In this document: positions 29,507 through 40,691 of the stretch, piece by piece
How positions within the stretch are numbered: the stretch's first letter is position 1
Layout of the letters: each line of letters opens with the position of its first letter
Assembly (NCBI RefSeq): GCF_000159995.1
Contig: NZ_GG700642.1
Location: 1,072,242-1,136,241 of the forward strand
DNA length: 64,000 nt
Direction of reading: 5' to 3'
DNA from: Alloprevotella tannerae ATCC 51259
GTDB lineage: Bacteria; Bacteroidota; Bacteroidia; Bacteroidales; Bacteroidaceae
Program-made: the position numbers and the translations under genes
Notes under the pieces: model-generated
Told to the model about the DNA's origin: nothing
Seen by the model: only the letters and a program-made list of their open reading frames with translations
Databases searched by the model: none

Positions 29507-30526
29507 ATGTTAGAGAAGATACAAGCACTTTTTGCACAGATTGAAGACTTGCACGCAAAAAATTTAGAAGAGCTTGAAGCCCTACGCATAAAATTTTTGA
29601 GTAAGAAAGGTTGCTTAAATGATTTGATGAGCGAGTTTCGTAACGTTTCTAGCGATCAAAAGCGGGAGATCGGAATGAAGCTAAACGATCTCAAGCGTAA
29701 GTTACAAGACAAACTAAACACGCTGCGCCAAGACTTAGCTGTACAAGAAGACGAACAAGACGATTTGGACTTAACACGTACGCCCTACCCTATAGCTTTA
29801 GGCTCAAGACATCCAATTAGCATTGTCAAACAACGTTTAGTTGATATTTTCTCAAGAATGGGTTTCACAATGGCCGATGGTCCTGAAGTAGAAGACGACT
29901 GGCACGTATTTTCTTCTATGAACTTTGCAGACGATCACCCGGCTCGCGATATGCAAGATACGTTTTTCATAGAGCGACAACCTGATATACTGCTACGAAC
30001 ACATACAAGCTCGGTGCAAAGTCGCATTATGCAGACACAAAAGCCCCCAATCCGCGTGATTTGTCCAGGGCGTGTTTATCGCAATGAGGCCATTTCTTCG
30101 CGTGCACACTGCTTCTTCCACCAATTGGAAGGCCTTTACATAGATGAGAACGTTAGTTTTGCAGACTTAAAGCAGGTAATGCTGTCCTTTGCACGTGAGC
30201 TTTTCGGACCTGACACACAAATTCGGCTTCGCCCTTCCTATTTCCCCTTTACAGAGCCTAGTGCAGAAATGGACATCAGCTGTTTTATCTGCGGAGGTGA
30301 TGGCTGTAGTCTTTGCAAAAAGACTGGTTGGGTAGAAATCCTTGGTTGCGGAGAGGTTGACCCTAACGTTTTAGAAAATTGTGGCATAGACAGTACACGT
30401 TATAAAGGTTATGCTTTTGGCTTAGGCCTTGAGCGTATCGCCAATTTGCTTTATCGCGTAAGCGATTTGCGGCTTTTCTCTGAGAACAATGTCAAGTTCT
30501 TAGAAGAATTCACCGCTGCCAACTAA
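29507..30526 (+). CDS. pheS: Phenylalanyl-tRNA synthetase alpha subunit
   Basis: 339 aa class II catalytic subunit. N-terminal coiled coil (about 1-85) binds tRNA; the catalytic core has HPISIVKQRLVDIFSRMGF, motif 2 (RVICPGRVYRNEA) and motif 3 (GYAFGLGLERI). The cysteine-rich CFICGGDGCSLCKKTGW block before EILGCG is usual in many PheS. pheT is not adjacent, as commonly seen in Bacteroidetes. Confidence 0.97.
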   Translation: MLEKIQALFAQIEDLHAKNLEELEALRIKFLSKKGCLNDLMSEFRNVSSDQKREIGMKLNDLKRKLQDKLNTLRQDLAVQEDEQDDLDLTRTPYPIALGSRHPISIVKQRLVDIFSRMGFTMADGPEVEDDWHVFSSMNFADDHPARDMQDTFFIERQPDILLRTHTSSVQSRIMQTQKPPIRVICPGRVYRNEAISSRAHCFFHQLEGLYIDENVSFADLKQVMLSFARELFGPDTQIRLRPSYFPFTEPSAEMDISCFICGGDGCSLCKKTGWVEILGCGEVDPNVLENCGIDSTRYKGYAFGLGLERIANLLYRVSDLRLFSENNVKFLEEFTAAN

Positions 30527-30535
30527 AAAGATAAA

Positions 30536-30568
30536 GGCCACTCAAGTACATAACGAGTGGCCTTTTTT
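30536..30568 (+). terminator. Intrinsic terminator of pheS
   Basis: GGCCACTC (30536-30543) pairs with GAGTGGCC (30555-30562) around an 11-nt loop and is followed by six T. The T run ends 3 bp before the ATG of the MFS gene. Confidence 0.92.
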
Positions 30569-30571
30569 CGT

Positions 30572-31783
30572 ATGTCAACACATTATAGACTCTTCACAAA
30601 ATCATATTGCTGCATTATGGCGGCCAATTTCCTACTATACTTTGGATTTTGGCTGATTCTACCTATTCTTCCCTTTTACCTGCGCGATGTTTTTCACGAG
30701 CCCAAAGGATTAATTGGTATTATTCTGAGTTGCTATACTGTAGCAGCACTTTGTATTCGCCCTTTTTCCGGCTATTTATTGGATACATTTGCTCGGCGCC
30801 CCCTTTATCTTTTATCCTATGCCGTCTTTACTGCATTATTCGCCGGCTATATTCTGAGTGCCACGCTAAGTATATTTATATTGCTACGCGTATTTCATGG
30901 TTTTTCTTTTGGTGCCGTCACGGTTGGAGGAAATACGTTGGTCGTTGACATTATGCCTTCAGCCAGGCGCGGAGAAGGGTTAGGCTACTATGGGCTAGCT
31001 AATAATTTTGCCATGTGCCTCGGGCCAATGATTGGTCTTTTTCTTTATGATGGTGGTGCTTCGTTTGATACGATCTTTTCCATTGCCTTAGGCTCTTGTT
31101 TGCTCGGTTTTTTATCTGCGCTCTGTGTACGCGCTCCACGAAAGAAGAGTGCAAGCAAGAAAAACGTCCATATTTCGTTAGATCGATTTGTGTTGCTTAA
31201 GGGTATTCCGGCCAGTATTGCGTTAATATTATTGTCAATCCCTTATGGAACAACTACCAATTTTGAAGCCATTTACGTTCAAGAGATTGGTTTGCCAGTC
31301 TCCTCTGGTTATTTCTTTGTTTTATTGTCTATCGGGTTGGGAATTGCGCGTTTATTTTCCGGAAGATTTGTAGATAAAGGATTTGTAACGGAATGCATAC
31401 ATTACGGCCTTTATCTTGTTATTTTCGCCTTTATCTTATTAGGATCTTGCGCTTATCTTATACAATGGAATGTTTCAATCGCTTGTTTGTGTTTCCTGAT
31501 TGTTCCCCTATTACAAGGAGTAGGCTTCGGAATCATCTTTCCGGCTTACAACTCTCTTTTTATAAATTTAGGAACACACAATCAGCGAGCAACAGCCACG
31601 AGTACTTACCTAACATCTTGGGATATCGGTATAGGTCTCGGCATATTAGGCGCCGGAATTATTGCTGAGCATTTTGATTTCTCAACTGTCTATTTTATAG
31701 GTGGTCTATTTAGTATTGGAGGTATGTTATTTTTCAATCTTATCGTGACTCCACATTATCGGAAGAACAAAATAGAGGATTGA
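30572..31783 (+). CDS. MFS transporter
   Basis: 403 aa with about 12 membrane segments. The loop between segments 2 and 3 reads RPFSGYLLDTFARRP, the MFS motif A, and a second related loop (ARLFSGRFVDKG) occurs in the C-terminal half. Likely a drug or metabolite efflux permease; substrate unknown. ATG 30572 is used because upstream in-frame codons lie inside the terminator hairpin. Converges with the nucleotidyltransferase gene at 31794. Confidence 0.88.
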   Translation: MSTHYRLFTKSYCCIMAANFLLYFGFWLILPILPFYLRDVFHEPKGLIGIILSCYTVAALCIRPFSGYLLDTFARRPLYLLSYAVFTALFAGYILSATLSIFILLRVFHGFSFGAVTVGGNTLVVDIMPSARRGEGLGYYGLANNFAMCLGPMIGLFLYDGGASFDTIFSIALGSCLLGFLSALCVRAPRKKSASKKNVHISLDRFVLLKGIPASIALILLSIPYGTTTNFEAIYVQEIGLPVSSGYFFVLLSIGLGIARLFSGRFVDKGFVTECIHYGLYLVIFAFILLGSCAYLIQWNVSIACLCFLIVPLLQGVGFGIIFPAYNSLFINLGTHNQRATATSTYLTSWDIGIGLGILGAGIIAEHFDFSTVYFIGGLFSIGGMLFFNLIVTPHYRKNKIED

Positions 31784-31793
31784 AATAAAGGTA

Positions 31794-32522
31794 CTATAGA
31801 TCGAGTAAGAACTCCTCCGCTCTTTGCAATGTATCTATTTTGCCAACATCTAGCATTCTTAAATCCGGCTTGACTTCACATTTTATATCTACCTTATCGC
31901 ACACCTGCAAATAGAAATCTATAAGGGAAAAGCGCTCAGCAAAACTCTCCATAAAAGGGAATAAACAAGGAGAGAAACAATGAATACCTGAAAAGGCATA
32001 AGGCCTCAAACGGCCAAGATCTATATTCGCATAAGGAGAACGCATCTCTCCGGTCGTCACATTCTGCCAAGCACGTAAACAGTTGTTTTCATCAAAGAGC
32101 AAATAGCGGCTTGTCTTTCTCGAACTCACAAGTAAAGTCGCAGCCTGTTTGCTTGATTTCTCATATAATGAAGCAATGTCAGCATTACTCAAGATATCTA
32201 CATTATGAAGTAATATAGGCTCATCAGAAGAAGAGAATAAAGGGATAGCTTTCTTTAATCCACCACCAGTATCTAATATACTCTCACGTTCATCTGACAC
32301 AGATATATTTACACCAAAGTCATTATTCGACAAGTAATCCAGGATCTGCTCTCCAAAGTGGTGGATATTAATTACGATTTCCCTGACTCCTGCATTTCTT
32401 AGCCGCTCTATGATAATCGCCAAGAGAGGTTTTCCGGCAACCGGAACCAAAGCTTTTGGTATTTGATCTGTGATTGGACGAAGTCTTGTGCCTTTTCCGG
32501 CCGCAAACAACATTGCTCTCAT
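31794..32522 (-). CDS. MurU-like sugar-1-phosphate nucleotidyltransferase
   Basis: 242 aa. Nucleotidyltransferase signature LFAAGKGTRLRPIT (5-18), PKALVPVAGKPLL, then ISVSDERESILDTGGGLKKA and LLHNVDIL. Closest in style to MurU, the uridylyltransferase that converts MurNAc-1-phosphate to UDP-MurNAc after AmgK in peptidoglycan recycling; mannose-1-phosphate guanylyltransferases are the alternative. Its likely kinase partner is the fused protein at 3341-4834. Confidence 0.82.
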   Translation of the reverse strand: MRAMLFAAGKGTRLRPITDQIPKALVPVAGKPLLAIIIERLRNAGVREIVINIHHFGEQILDYLSNNDFGVNISVSDERESILDTGGGLKKAIPLFSSSDEPILLHNVDILSNADIASLYEKSSKQAATLLVSSRKTSRYLLFDENNCLRAWQNVTTGEMRSPYANIDLGRLRPYAFSGIHCFSPCLFPFMESFAERFSLIDFYLQVCDKVDIKCEVKPDLRMLDVGKIDTLQRAEEFLLDL

Positions 32523-32537
32523 ACGAAAGACTGGACT

Positions 32538-32569
32538 AAAAAATAGGAGCGACTTTTTGAGGCGCTCCT
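32538..32569 (-). terminator. Terminator of the DUF4270 gene
   Basis: Minus-strand hairpin: 7-bp stem AGGAGCG/CGCTCCT (32545-32569) followed by ATTTTTT. The hairpin ends 16 bp before the ATG of the nucleotidyltransferase. Confidence 0.85.
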
Positions 32570-32582
32570 GTGTATGTTTGTA

Positions 32583-34073
32583 TTAATTGGAGAAGTGACT
32601 GTAAACGACCGACATCTTCACCGAGTTATTATTACCTCCGTTTAGTTTTACGCTAGTCAGGCCTAATTCATTTCTAACGCGCAATAGCGTTTTAATTGTT
32701 TCTCCTGTACTTTGATTTTTGGTCAAACTAAATTCTGTGGCTACCGGTATAAGCATTACCTTATTCCAATCAGGATGCGCAGTCTCCCAAGTTTGATATT
32801 TCGCCTGTCGCTGCACTTCTGTATCCGACTCGGTAACGCCTGCCCCTTTATCGCGTTCAAGCTTCAAAGCAGTAATCAATTGGCTGATGTTAGTAAAAGA
32901 ATACGTATTGTAGGATGAGTTATAATCAGCCAAATAAGAGTTTTCAGCATTTGTCAATTTACCTTCCTCAAAGAAAGAGAACATCTCAGATTTCCTTACC
33001 ATCAATAATGTGGGTGCAGGGTTTAATTTATACCCAGGCGTCGATGTATTGTTATAACGAGAGAAAGAAATGGAAGCTGTGTTGATGATATCCTTATAAT
33101 GAACACCGGCAACAACCTCACTCACAGGTAGCGTCACCTCGGTAAAGAGACCCGCGGGCGATTTTACATAAGAATAAGGATTGCTAGCATTCAGCATTGC
33201 TGCCGGAATACTATTATCTACATGCGTGCTCTGTATTACTTCTTCCGTAGCAGCCATACGTTGCATTCCGGACATTATCGTATCTTTTCCGGCTGTCGTT
33301 TTTGCTTTATATGAGAAGTATACTTCAAGTGCTGAAATACGCACATTGATCATTGATCCTACACCCCCGACCGATTGGAAATAGAATCCGGGACAAACAT
33401 TATGTATAAAAGAATAGGAATCCTTGAAGTATTCCGGATGGGCATAATACTGTTTTAAAATAGTAGAGCCATAATCTTGCGGCAAGCCTATGTTTATCGC
33501 ATGCGACTTCTTTTTTGTGCCTGGTTTCACCAATAGGTCTTTAACAGTATAAGTAATCGTCTTCTGTAATCCTTCGGATGAACTCAGAAAAGCCTGAGGA
33601 TTTAAATTGGTATAGTAGTTTTTGCTTTCATCCAATGTATTCGTTTTGCTCAACTCCTGCACTTTCAGTTTCATCACCGTAAGAGAATCGCCGTAGAAGC
33701 TATCAAAGGCGAGCACCAACTTACAAGAGTCAGCTTTCGGACCACTGGCATCTTTAGTGATCTGCTCCAGCTTCGGAAACGTCAATTGTTCCCGGATATG
33801 ATATTGAGCCAAAAAATCAGAAGTAGTTTTCGCCTGCGTTTCTGGATCAATTATGCAACCCAGTAAGCAAGTATTTGTGTTGGCTAAGACTGAATCGACC
33901 TTAATTGTCTTTGAAGTAACCGCATAAGAGGCTTGCGAAGTTTCAATATTATCGCCACCAGGCATTACACCGGGTCCGATCGTAACGGTATCATCGCTGC
34001 ACGCGGTCAGTAGCAATAAAGAAAAAAGAGCTGTTAGCGAGAAAATATGCTTCATCTTCTTATTCAAATTCAT
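32583..34073 (-). CDS. DUF4270 lipoprotein
   Basis: 496 aa from ATG 34073, or 490 from ATG 34055. Lipoprotein signal with LLLLTAC (Cys25) followed by SDDTVTIGPGVMPGGDNI, typical of the Bacteroidetes DUF4270 family. Predicted beta-rich, surface or periplasmic; function unknown. It is usually found next to the short GT5 protein, as here. The promoter 34084-34114 lies just upstream. Confidence 0.88.
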   Translation of the reverse strand: MNLNKKMKHIFSLTALFSLLLLTACSDDTVTIGPGVMPGGDNIETSQASYAVTSKTIKVDSVLANTNTCLLGCIIDPETQAKTTSDFLAQYHIREQLTFPKLEQITKDASGPKADSCKLVLAFDSFYGDSLTVMKLKVQELSKTNTLDESKNYYTNLNPQAFLSSSEGLQKTITYTVKDLLVKPGTKKKSHAINIGLPQDYGSTILKQYYAHPEYFKDSYSFIHNVCPGFYFQSVGGVGSMINVRISALEVYFSYKAKTTAGKDTIMSGMQRMAATEEVIQSTHVDNSIPAAMLNASNPYSYVKSPAGLFTEVTLPVSEVVAGVHYKDIINTASISFSRYNNTSTPGYKLNPAPTLLMVRKSEMFSFFEEGKLTNAENSYLADYNSSYNTYSFTNISQLITALKLERDKGAGVTESDTEVQRQAKYQTWETAHPDWNKVMLIPVATEFSLTKNQSTGETIKTLLRVRNELGLTSVKLNGGNNNSVKMSVVYSHFSN

Positions 34074-34083
34074 TTATTCTTGG

Positions 34084-34114
34084 CAAAAATACGATAACTA
34101 CAAAGAAAGACAAA
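34084..34114 (-). promoter_or_regulatory. Promoter of the DUF4270 gene
   Basis: Minus strand: TTTG (34111-34114), 19-bp gap, TATTTTTG (34084-34091). The start ATG at 34073 is only 11 bp away, so the leader is very short. Confidence 0.8.
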
Positions 34115-34218
34115 GGAATATACCCTTTTTCTACTTTAATGACAGCTTGTAATACGCGTTGACATCGCAGATTACTCTATTCTGATTGCTGATAGCCAGC
34201 TCTTGCAGCCAAATAAAT

Positions 34219-34250
34219 AAAGGAAGGAGATGCAAACGCTTCCTTCCTTT
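34219..34250 (-). terminator. Terminator of the GT5-like gene
   Basis: AAAGGAAGGA-type stem (34219-34229 with 34239-34250) just after the GT5-like stop codon, with ATTTATTT beyond on the minus strand. Confidence 0.75.
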
Positions 34251-34278
34251 TATTCTGTGTGCCCATCAAACAGGGCGC

Positions 34279-35091
34279 TTATTCGTAAAGTCGCTCAAAG
34301 AAATCAGCATAAGCCTTGCCTGTATCCTCAGCCTCAGCATTGTTGAGCGTAGGTAGACCTAATTTTTGAGCATAAGCCATCAATTCCGGAGAAACGCCTT
34401 CTTCGGCTTGTATAAACCCGTCCGAATAGTTAAGCGCAAGCATACTCAACGCATTAGGAGAAGATAAATCTAAATCAAGATGATCGATTGTAGCTTTAGG
34501 CAACTCTCTAAATTGTAGGCACTCTTTAAAATTCTCAGCCGGAGGTGTCTGAAGCTCATCGCTGCAAGCCGAAAAGACAACTTTAGCATCGGCAAAGGCC
34601 GGTTCTTCTTTATATGCGGTCTTAATGAAGAAAGGTGCGATAGAAGAAATCCATCCATGGCAGTGGATCACATCTGGTTTCCACCTCAGCTTTTTGACTG
34701 TTTCCAAAACGCCTCTAGCATAAAAAATAGCTCGTTCGGCATTATCGCTATATTCATTCCCATCTTCATCAGTTCTCATCTTCCGTTTATGGAAATAATC
34801 GTCATTATCTATAAAGTAAACTTGCATTCTCGTTGAAAGAATGGAGGCTACTTTAATGATAAGTGTATGATCGGTATCATCAATAATGATGTTCATTCCC
34901 GATAGACGTATGACTTCGTGCAACTGATTTCTACGTTCGTTAATCGTACCCCAACGCGGCATAAATGTGCGTACTTCATGACCTGACTCCTGCATAAGTC
35001 GGGGCAACTCTTGCCCCAATTTGGACATGTTAGATTGCTGAACGTAGGGTGTAATCTCTTGTGTGATAAATAATATCTTTTCAGATCTCAT
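34279..35091 (-). CDS. Glycogen/starch synthase N-terminal-domain protein (half-length GT5)
   Basis: 270 aa. Matches the N-terminal Rossmann domain of glycogen synthase (ILFITQEITPYVQQSNMSKLGQELP ... DNAERAIFYARGVLETVK, PDVIHCHGWISS) but ends where the C-terminal ADP-glucose-binding domain should begin; typical GlgA is about 480 aa. Key C-terminal residues (KTGGL counterpart at the N-terminus is replaced by QQSNMSKLG) are missing, so catalysis is doubtful. Bacteroidetes often carry this short form beside DUF4270. Confidence 0.85.
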   Translation of the reverse strand: MRSEKILFITQEITPYVQQSNMSKLGQELPRLMQESGHEVRTFMPRWGTINERRNQLHEVIRLSGMNIIIDDTDHTLIIKVASILSTRMQVYFIDNDDYFHKRKMRTDEDGNEYSDNAERAIFYARGVLETVKKLRWKPDVIHCHGWISSIAPFFIKTAYKEEPAFADAKVVFSACSDELQTPPAENFKECLQFRELPKATIDHLDLDLSSPNALSMLALNYSDGFIQAEEGVSPELMAYAQKLGLPTLNNAEAEDTGKAYADFFERLYE

Positions 35092-35196
35092 ATTGCGGTA
35101 GAAGTAAATCTTCTATGGTTTTGTTCTACTATTGCTTCATAAGACTCAGAAACATTTAAGATGCATACTTTTCCTCATCTTACAGCTTTAATGGTG

Positions 35197-35204
35197 CAAA
35201 GGTA
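35197..35204 (-). promoter_or_regulatory. -7 element upstream of the GT5-like gene
   Basis: TACCTTTG on the minus strand. A transcript from here would have a leader of about 100 nt. Confidence 0.5.
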
Positions 35205-35605
35205 CACAAAATAAATCAATTAACGCTTATAAACTCCTCAAAAGAAGCCTTTATAATTGCATCAAACCTAAAATAACTGAGCTATGGTCAAAGAAAAAGC
35301 CAATTATAGTACGAGGTCAGGCCCTCATCAGTCTATTTATATTCTGACAATTCTCCATTTAAAAGCTAAAACACTTTGGGTTAACCACATTACAGCCAAG
35401 ATCTAACGAAGCGAAATAAATCATTGCTAATCAACAATATTACTCATAAAAATATCTACTCTTTTCAGACCCACGACTACCTATACAGACTGCCGCAAAT
35501 CGGAGCATCAGAATCAGACTAATCGAAAAGTATCCATCTACATCTTAAAGGGAACTTATAACATACCATTTCGAGTCAACAAAGGCCCACGCAGAACTTG
35601 TACGC

Positions 35606-35677
35606 TCACGATGGTACGCATTTTTCATCACGAGCGTACGTTTGTACTTTCGTGAGCGTACAGGTGTACCCTCACGA
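35606..35677. repeat. 22-bp phased TCACGA/TCGTGA array, locus 3
   Basis: Hexamers at 35606, 35628 (TCACGA), 35650 (TCGTGA) and 35672 (TCACGA), each 22 bp apart. Every 16-bp spacer contains GTAC. Confidence 0.85.
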
Positions 35678-35998
35678 AGAAAAATCGCGCAAGCTTCCCC
35701 TGTAGCACTACACCAAGCATTTTACTCAAACTTTATGCATCCGTATTATGTCATTGTCTACTTTTCGCATTGGCTCCCCTCCCCTCGTTGCGTGAAGCTA
35801 AGACAAGGACGGCCGCACACCAGCGCTAAACAAGGACCGGAACGGTGCCCTCAACGACGCTCCAGAGCGTGCGGAGTCAATACTAAGATTGGTCTTCCTA
35901 TTTCAAAAGAACAGAAAAACAGTATTTAAGGCCACACAATCTATTCTTTTCGTGCCAACTACGCATTGCAAATCTCTTCTAAACTGACATTCATATAG

Positions 35999-37684
<1,686 letters not shown>

Positions 37685-37754
37685 GCCATAACTCTCTAAA
37701 AGAAGTTGAGTTGGCATATACTTTGCTTAATACCCAATAAAAGCATTAGCATTT

Positions 37755-38339
37755 ATGGATAAAAAGAAACAACATAACACTCCTGAGGACGCAACTCAAG
37801 CAATAGACGAAAACACGATGAAAGATCCTCAAGCAGAAATGCAAAAGGATACAGTAGAAGAGAACTCTCAAGAAGAGTTAAGCGTGGAGGAGCAATTGCA
37901 AAAAGCTCAAGAGGAGATCCAACATCTAAAGGACAATCATCTGCGACAATTGGCGGAGTTTGATAACTATAGAAAAAGGACACTCAAAGAAAAGGCTGAA
38001 TTGATACTAAATGGAGGCGAAAAAGTAATGACTGCGTTCTTGCCCATCTTAGATGATTTAGCACGCGCACAAGAAAATATTGAAAAGAATCAAGACTACA
38101 ACACGTTGAAAGAAGGCGTAGATTTAATCGTCAAAAAGCTTTATAAAGTTTTGGGCGAGCAAGGCTTGTCTGTAATAGAAGCAGAAGGCCAGCCCTTTGA
38201 CACAGATTATTTTGAGGCTGTAGCCCTTGTCCCCGTTGAGGATGATGCACAAAAAGGAAAGATCATTGATTGTGTGCAAACAGGATACAAACTGAATGAT
38301 AAAGTAATTCGCCACGCAAAAGTTGTAGTAGGACAATAA
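37755..38339 (+). CDS. grpE: Nucleotide exchange factor GrpE
   Basis: 194 aa. Acidic N-terminus (about 1-45), a long coiled coil (46-95, EEQLQKAQEEIQHLKDNHLRQLAEFDNYRKRT) and the C-terminal beta-wing with GEQGLSVIEAEGQPFDTDYFEAV. Exchanges ADP for ATP on DnaK. Upstream of dnaJ, as usual. Confidence 0.97.
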   Translation: MDKKKQHNTPEDATQAIDENTMKDPQAEMQKDTVEENSQEELSVEEQLQKAQEEIQHLKDNHLRQLAEFDNYRKRTLKEKAELILNGGEKVMTAFLPILDDLARAQENIEKNQDYNTLKEGVDLIVKKLYKVLGEQGLSVIEAEGQPFDTDYFEAVALVPVEDDAQKGKIIDCVQTGYKLNDKVIRHAKVVVGQ

Positions 38340-38351
38340 CGCATTTAACGT

Positions 38352-38386
38352 AAGCCGAACATGTATTCATATTATATGTTCGGCTT
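38352..38386 (+). other. Hairpin between grpE and dnaJ
   Basis: A perfect 11-bp stem AAGCCGAACAT/ATGTTCGGCTT (38352-38362 with 38376-38386), without a T run. It ends 20 bp before the dnaJ ATG. It could be an attenuator, an RNA processing site or a stability element that lowers dnaJ expression relative to grpE. Confidence 0.7.
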
Positions 38387-38405
38387 CACGCTTCTTTATA
38401 TAAAT

Positions 38406-39563
38406 ATGGCTACAGAGACAGACTTCTATAAAATACTTGAAGTTGAAAAGACAGCTTCAGCGGAAGAAATAAAATCAGCATATAAGAAGATTGCAATAAA
38501 ATACCACCCCGATCGTAACCCCGGAGATAAAGAGGCCGAAGAGAAGTTTCGCCAAGCAGCAGAGGCTTATGACGTCCTCAGAGATCCGGAAAAACGATCA
38601 CGATATGACCAATTTGGAAAAGCCGGCGTTGAAGGCGGATTTGGTGGATTTGGTGGAGCAGGAATGGATCTTAATGACATCTTTTCCCACTTCGGAGATA
38701 TTTTCGGTGATATGGGATTTGGCGGGTTCCGTGGCGGTTTTCATCAGCAATCACAAACGCGTAAATTTCAAGGGAGCGACCTGCGGTTAAAAGTAAAATT
38801 AACCTTACAAGAAATCGCTAAAGGAACGACCAAAAAATTTAAGGTCAAGAAAGATATTACGTGTAAGGAGTGTAATGGAAGTGGAGCTGCACAAGGCTCC
38901 CATCCAGAGACGTGTACAGAATGTAACGGCGCAGGTGCTGTATTGCGGACCCATCGTACGATGTTTGGGATGATGCAGTCTCAGGAAGTCTGTCCTCGTT
39001 GCCATGGAGAGGGGTATATTATAAAGGATGCTTGTTCTCATTGTCATGGAGAAGGTGTGGTTAGCGGCGAAGAGATTATTGAGGTAAATATTCCTGCAGG
39101 CGTTGCCGATGGAATGATTGTCAATGTAGAAGGAAAAGGAAATGCCGGCCGCCATAATGGTATTCCTGGAAACATACAGGTTATCATCTCCGAAGAAAGC
39201 GATGAGGACCTAATTCGCGATGGGCAAGATCTCATCTATAACTTGCTTCTTACTATTCCACAAGCAACTTTAGGGGATGCTGTTGAAATACCAACCATCG
39301 ATGGTAAGGCTCGAATCAAAGTAGCTCCAGGTACCCAGCCAGGCACAACGCTACGACTACGCGGCAAAGGCCTGCCAGCAGTCAGAGGCTATGGTTATGG
39401 CGTCGGAGACATTGTAGTTAACATAAGTATCTACATTCCGGAGACACTTTCAAAAGCGGAAAAGGAATCATTTGAAGCGATGAAAGATAGCGATAATCTT
39501 AAAAGCAATCCATCAATCAAAGAAAAGATTTTCAAGGCTTTCAGAAACTATTTTAATGCTTAG
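38406..39563 (+). CDS. dnaJ: Chaperone DnaJ
   Basis: 385 aa type I J-protein, co-chaperone of DnaK. J domain (1-70) with YHPDRNPGD; Gly/Phe-rich stretch ([10 protein letters not shown] ...) about 75-120; four zinc motifs [24 protein letters not shown] and CSHCHGEG; and the C-terminal substrate-binding domain. ATG 38406 is used since the conserved start [11 protein letters not shown] lies there. Confidence 0.97.
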   Translation: MATETDFYKILEVEKTASAEEIKSAYKKIAIKYHPDRNPGDKEAEEKFRQAAEAYDVLRDPEKRSRYDQFGKAGVEGGFGGFGGAGMDLNDIFSHFGDIFGDMGFGGFRGGFHQQSQTRKFQGSDLRLKVKLTLQEIAKGTTKKFKVKKDITCKECNGSGAAQGSHPETCTECNGAGAVLRTHRTMFGMMQSQEVCPRCHGEGYIIKDACSHCHGEGVVSGEEIIEVNIPAGVADGMIVNVEGKGNAGRHNGIPGNIQVIISEESDEDLIRDGQDLIYNLLLTIPQATLGDAVEIPTIDGKARIKVAPGTQPGTTLRLRGKGLPAVRGYGYGVGDIVVNISIYIPETLSKAEKESFEAMKDSDNLKSNPSIKEKIFKAFRNYFNA

Positions 39564-39807
39564 ACTAAAAGAGGTGCAAAAGTGACTCTGTAATGTCCTA
39601 GAATTAGTTGACAACTTTGGTTCTTAATTTAATTCTTCTTTGACAAGTTTATTTGCTAAGTTCAGCAAGGCTTGTCGTGTTCTTTTCTTAACTACATAGT
39701 TAGTTGACAGTTGTCTTCTAATTGCAAAATTACTCTTTTATTTTCTTGTTGCGGTTGTTTCTGCCTCCTTCTTTTATTGTTCGACTTAATAATGTGTGCC
39801 GAGGAAG

Positions 39808-40683
39808 TTATGCCGTCAACCTTCCGACTTCTTCCATTGGCGTTCTCATCTGCAGGCTCTGATGCGGTCTGAACGTGTTGTACAGGTCGATGGCTTTCTT
39901 TGTGAGGCGCCTGACCTGCTGCAGACTTTTGTCTTCTGTACTGAAGAGCCATCCGTTCTTGAGCGTATTGTTCATCCTCTCGGCCAGAGCGTTGTGCAAT
40001 GGGTCTCCGCTTTGTGTCATACTTATTTGTATTCCAAGAGATTTGAGTTTGTCGACGTACTCATTGCAACAGTATTACACGCCGCGGTCGGAGTGGTGTA
40101 TGAGTTGCGAGAGTTCGACATTATACTTTCTGTAGAAATCGATGGCCATAGAGAGGGCTTTCATCGGGCCTTGCCTCTCAAGGGTCGGATGCAGGCACCA
40201 GCCCACGATCAGACGTGAAGCGGCATCGGTTACCAAGGAGAGATAGGCCCAACCTGAAGAGGTTGCCACGTAGGTGATATCCGTAACGCACAGCTCACCG
40301 AAGCGGGCGGGATGTAGCTTGGGCGTTGTGTTGAGAAGGTCTTCATAGATGTGGTAGTGGTGATTGGAGTTGGTCGTCCTTGGGCGTCTGCGACGGCGAA
40401 GGCACAGACCATTGGAGCGGAAGAGCTCATAGCATTGGTCGCGCCCGATGGTAAACTTATCTGCATATTTGCGACGGCATAGCTCGTAAAGGATGCGTAT
40501 GCCGGCCTTGGGTAAAGAGCTGCGAAGCTCCTGCGCATAGAACACGATGCTGCTGCGCAGGACGTCCAACTCCAAAGAACGATCCACATGGCGATAATAT
40601 CCTTGTCTGCTTATGCCAAGATAACCGCAGAGTAAACTGACAGGATGACTTACTAGTTCCTGTCTTTCTTTTCCCTGCGACAA
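39808..40683 (-). pseudogene. IS3 transposase orfB (nonsense mutation)
   Basis: The rve/DDE domain is intact except for an in-frame TAA at 40075-40077, where HHSDRGV is followed by the stop and then YCCNEYV; related IS3 transposases have Gln there, so CAA or CAG became TAA. DITYVATSSGWAYLS holds the first Asp, HHSD the second, and the catalytic Glu lies after the stop in NALAERMNN. The 3' half alone could not catalyse transposition, so the element is likely immobile without help. Confidence 0.9.
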
Positions 40684-40691
40684 GGCCTTGA

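Noticed and set aside
35642-35929. 95-codon ORF in the 975-bp intergenic region
   Set aside because: Begins inside the phased array, lacks a promoter nearby and has no recognisable domain.
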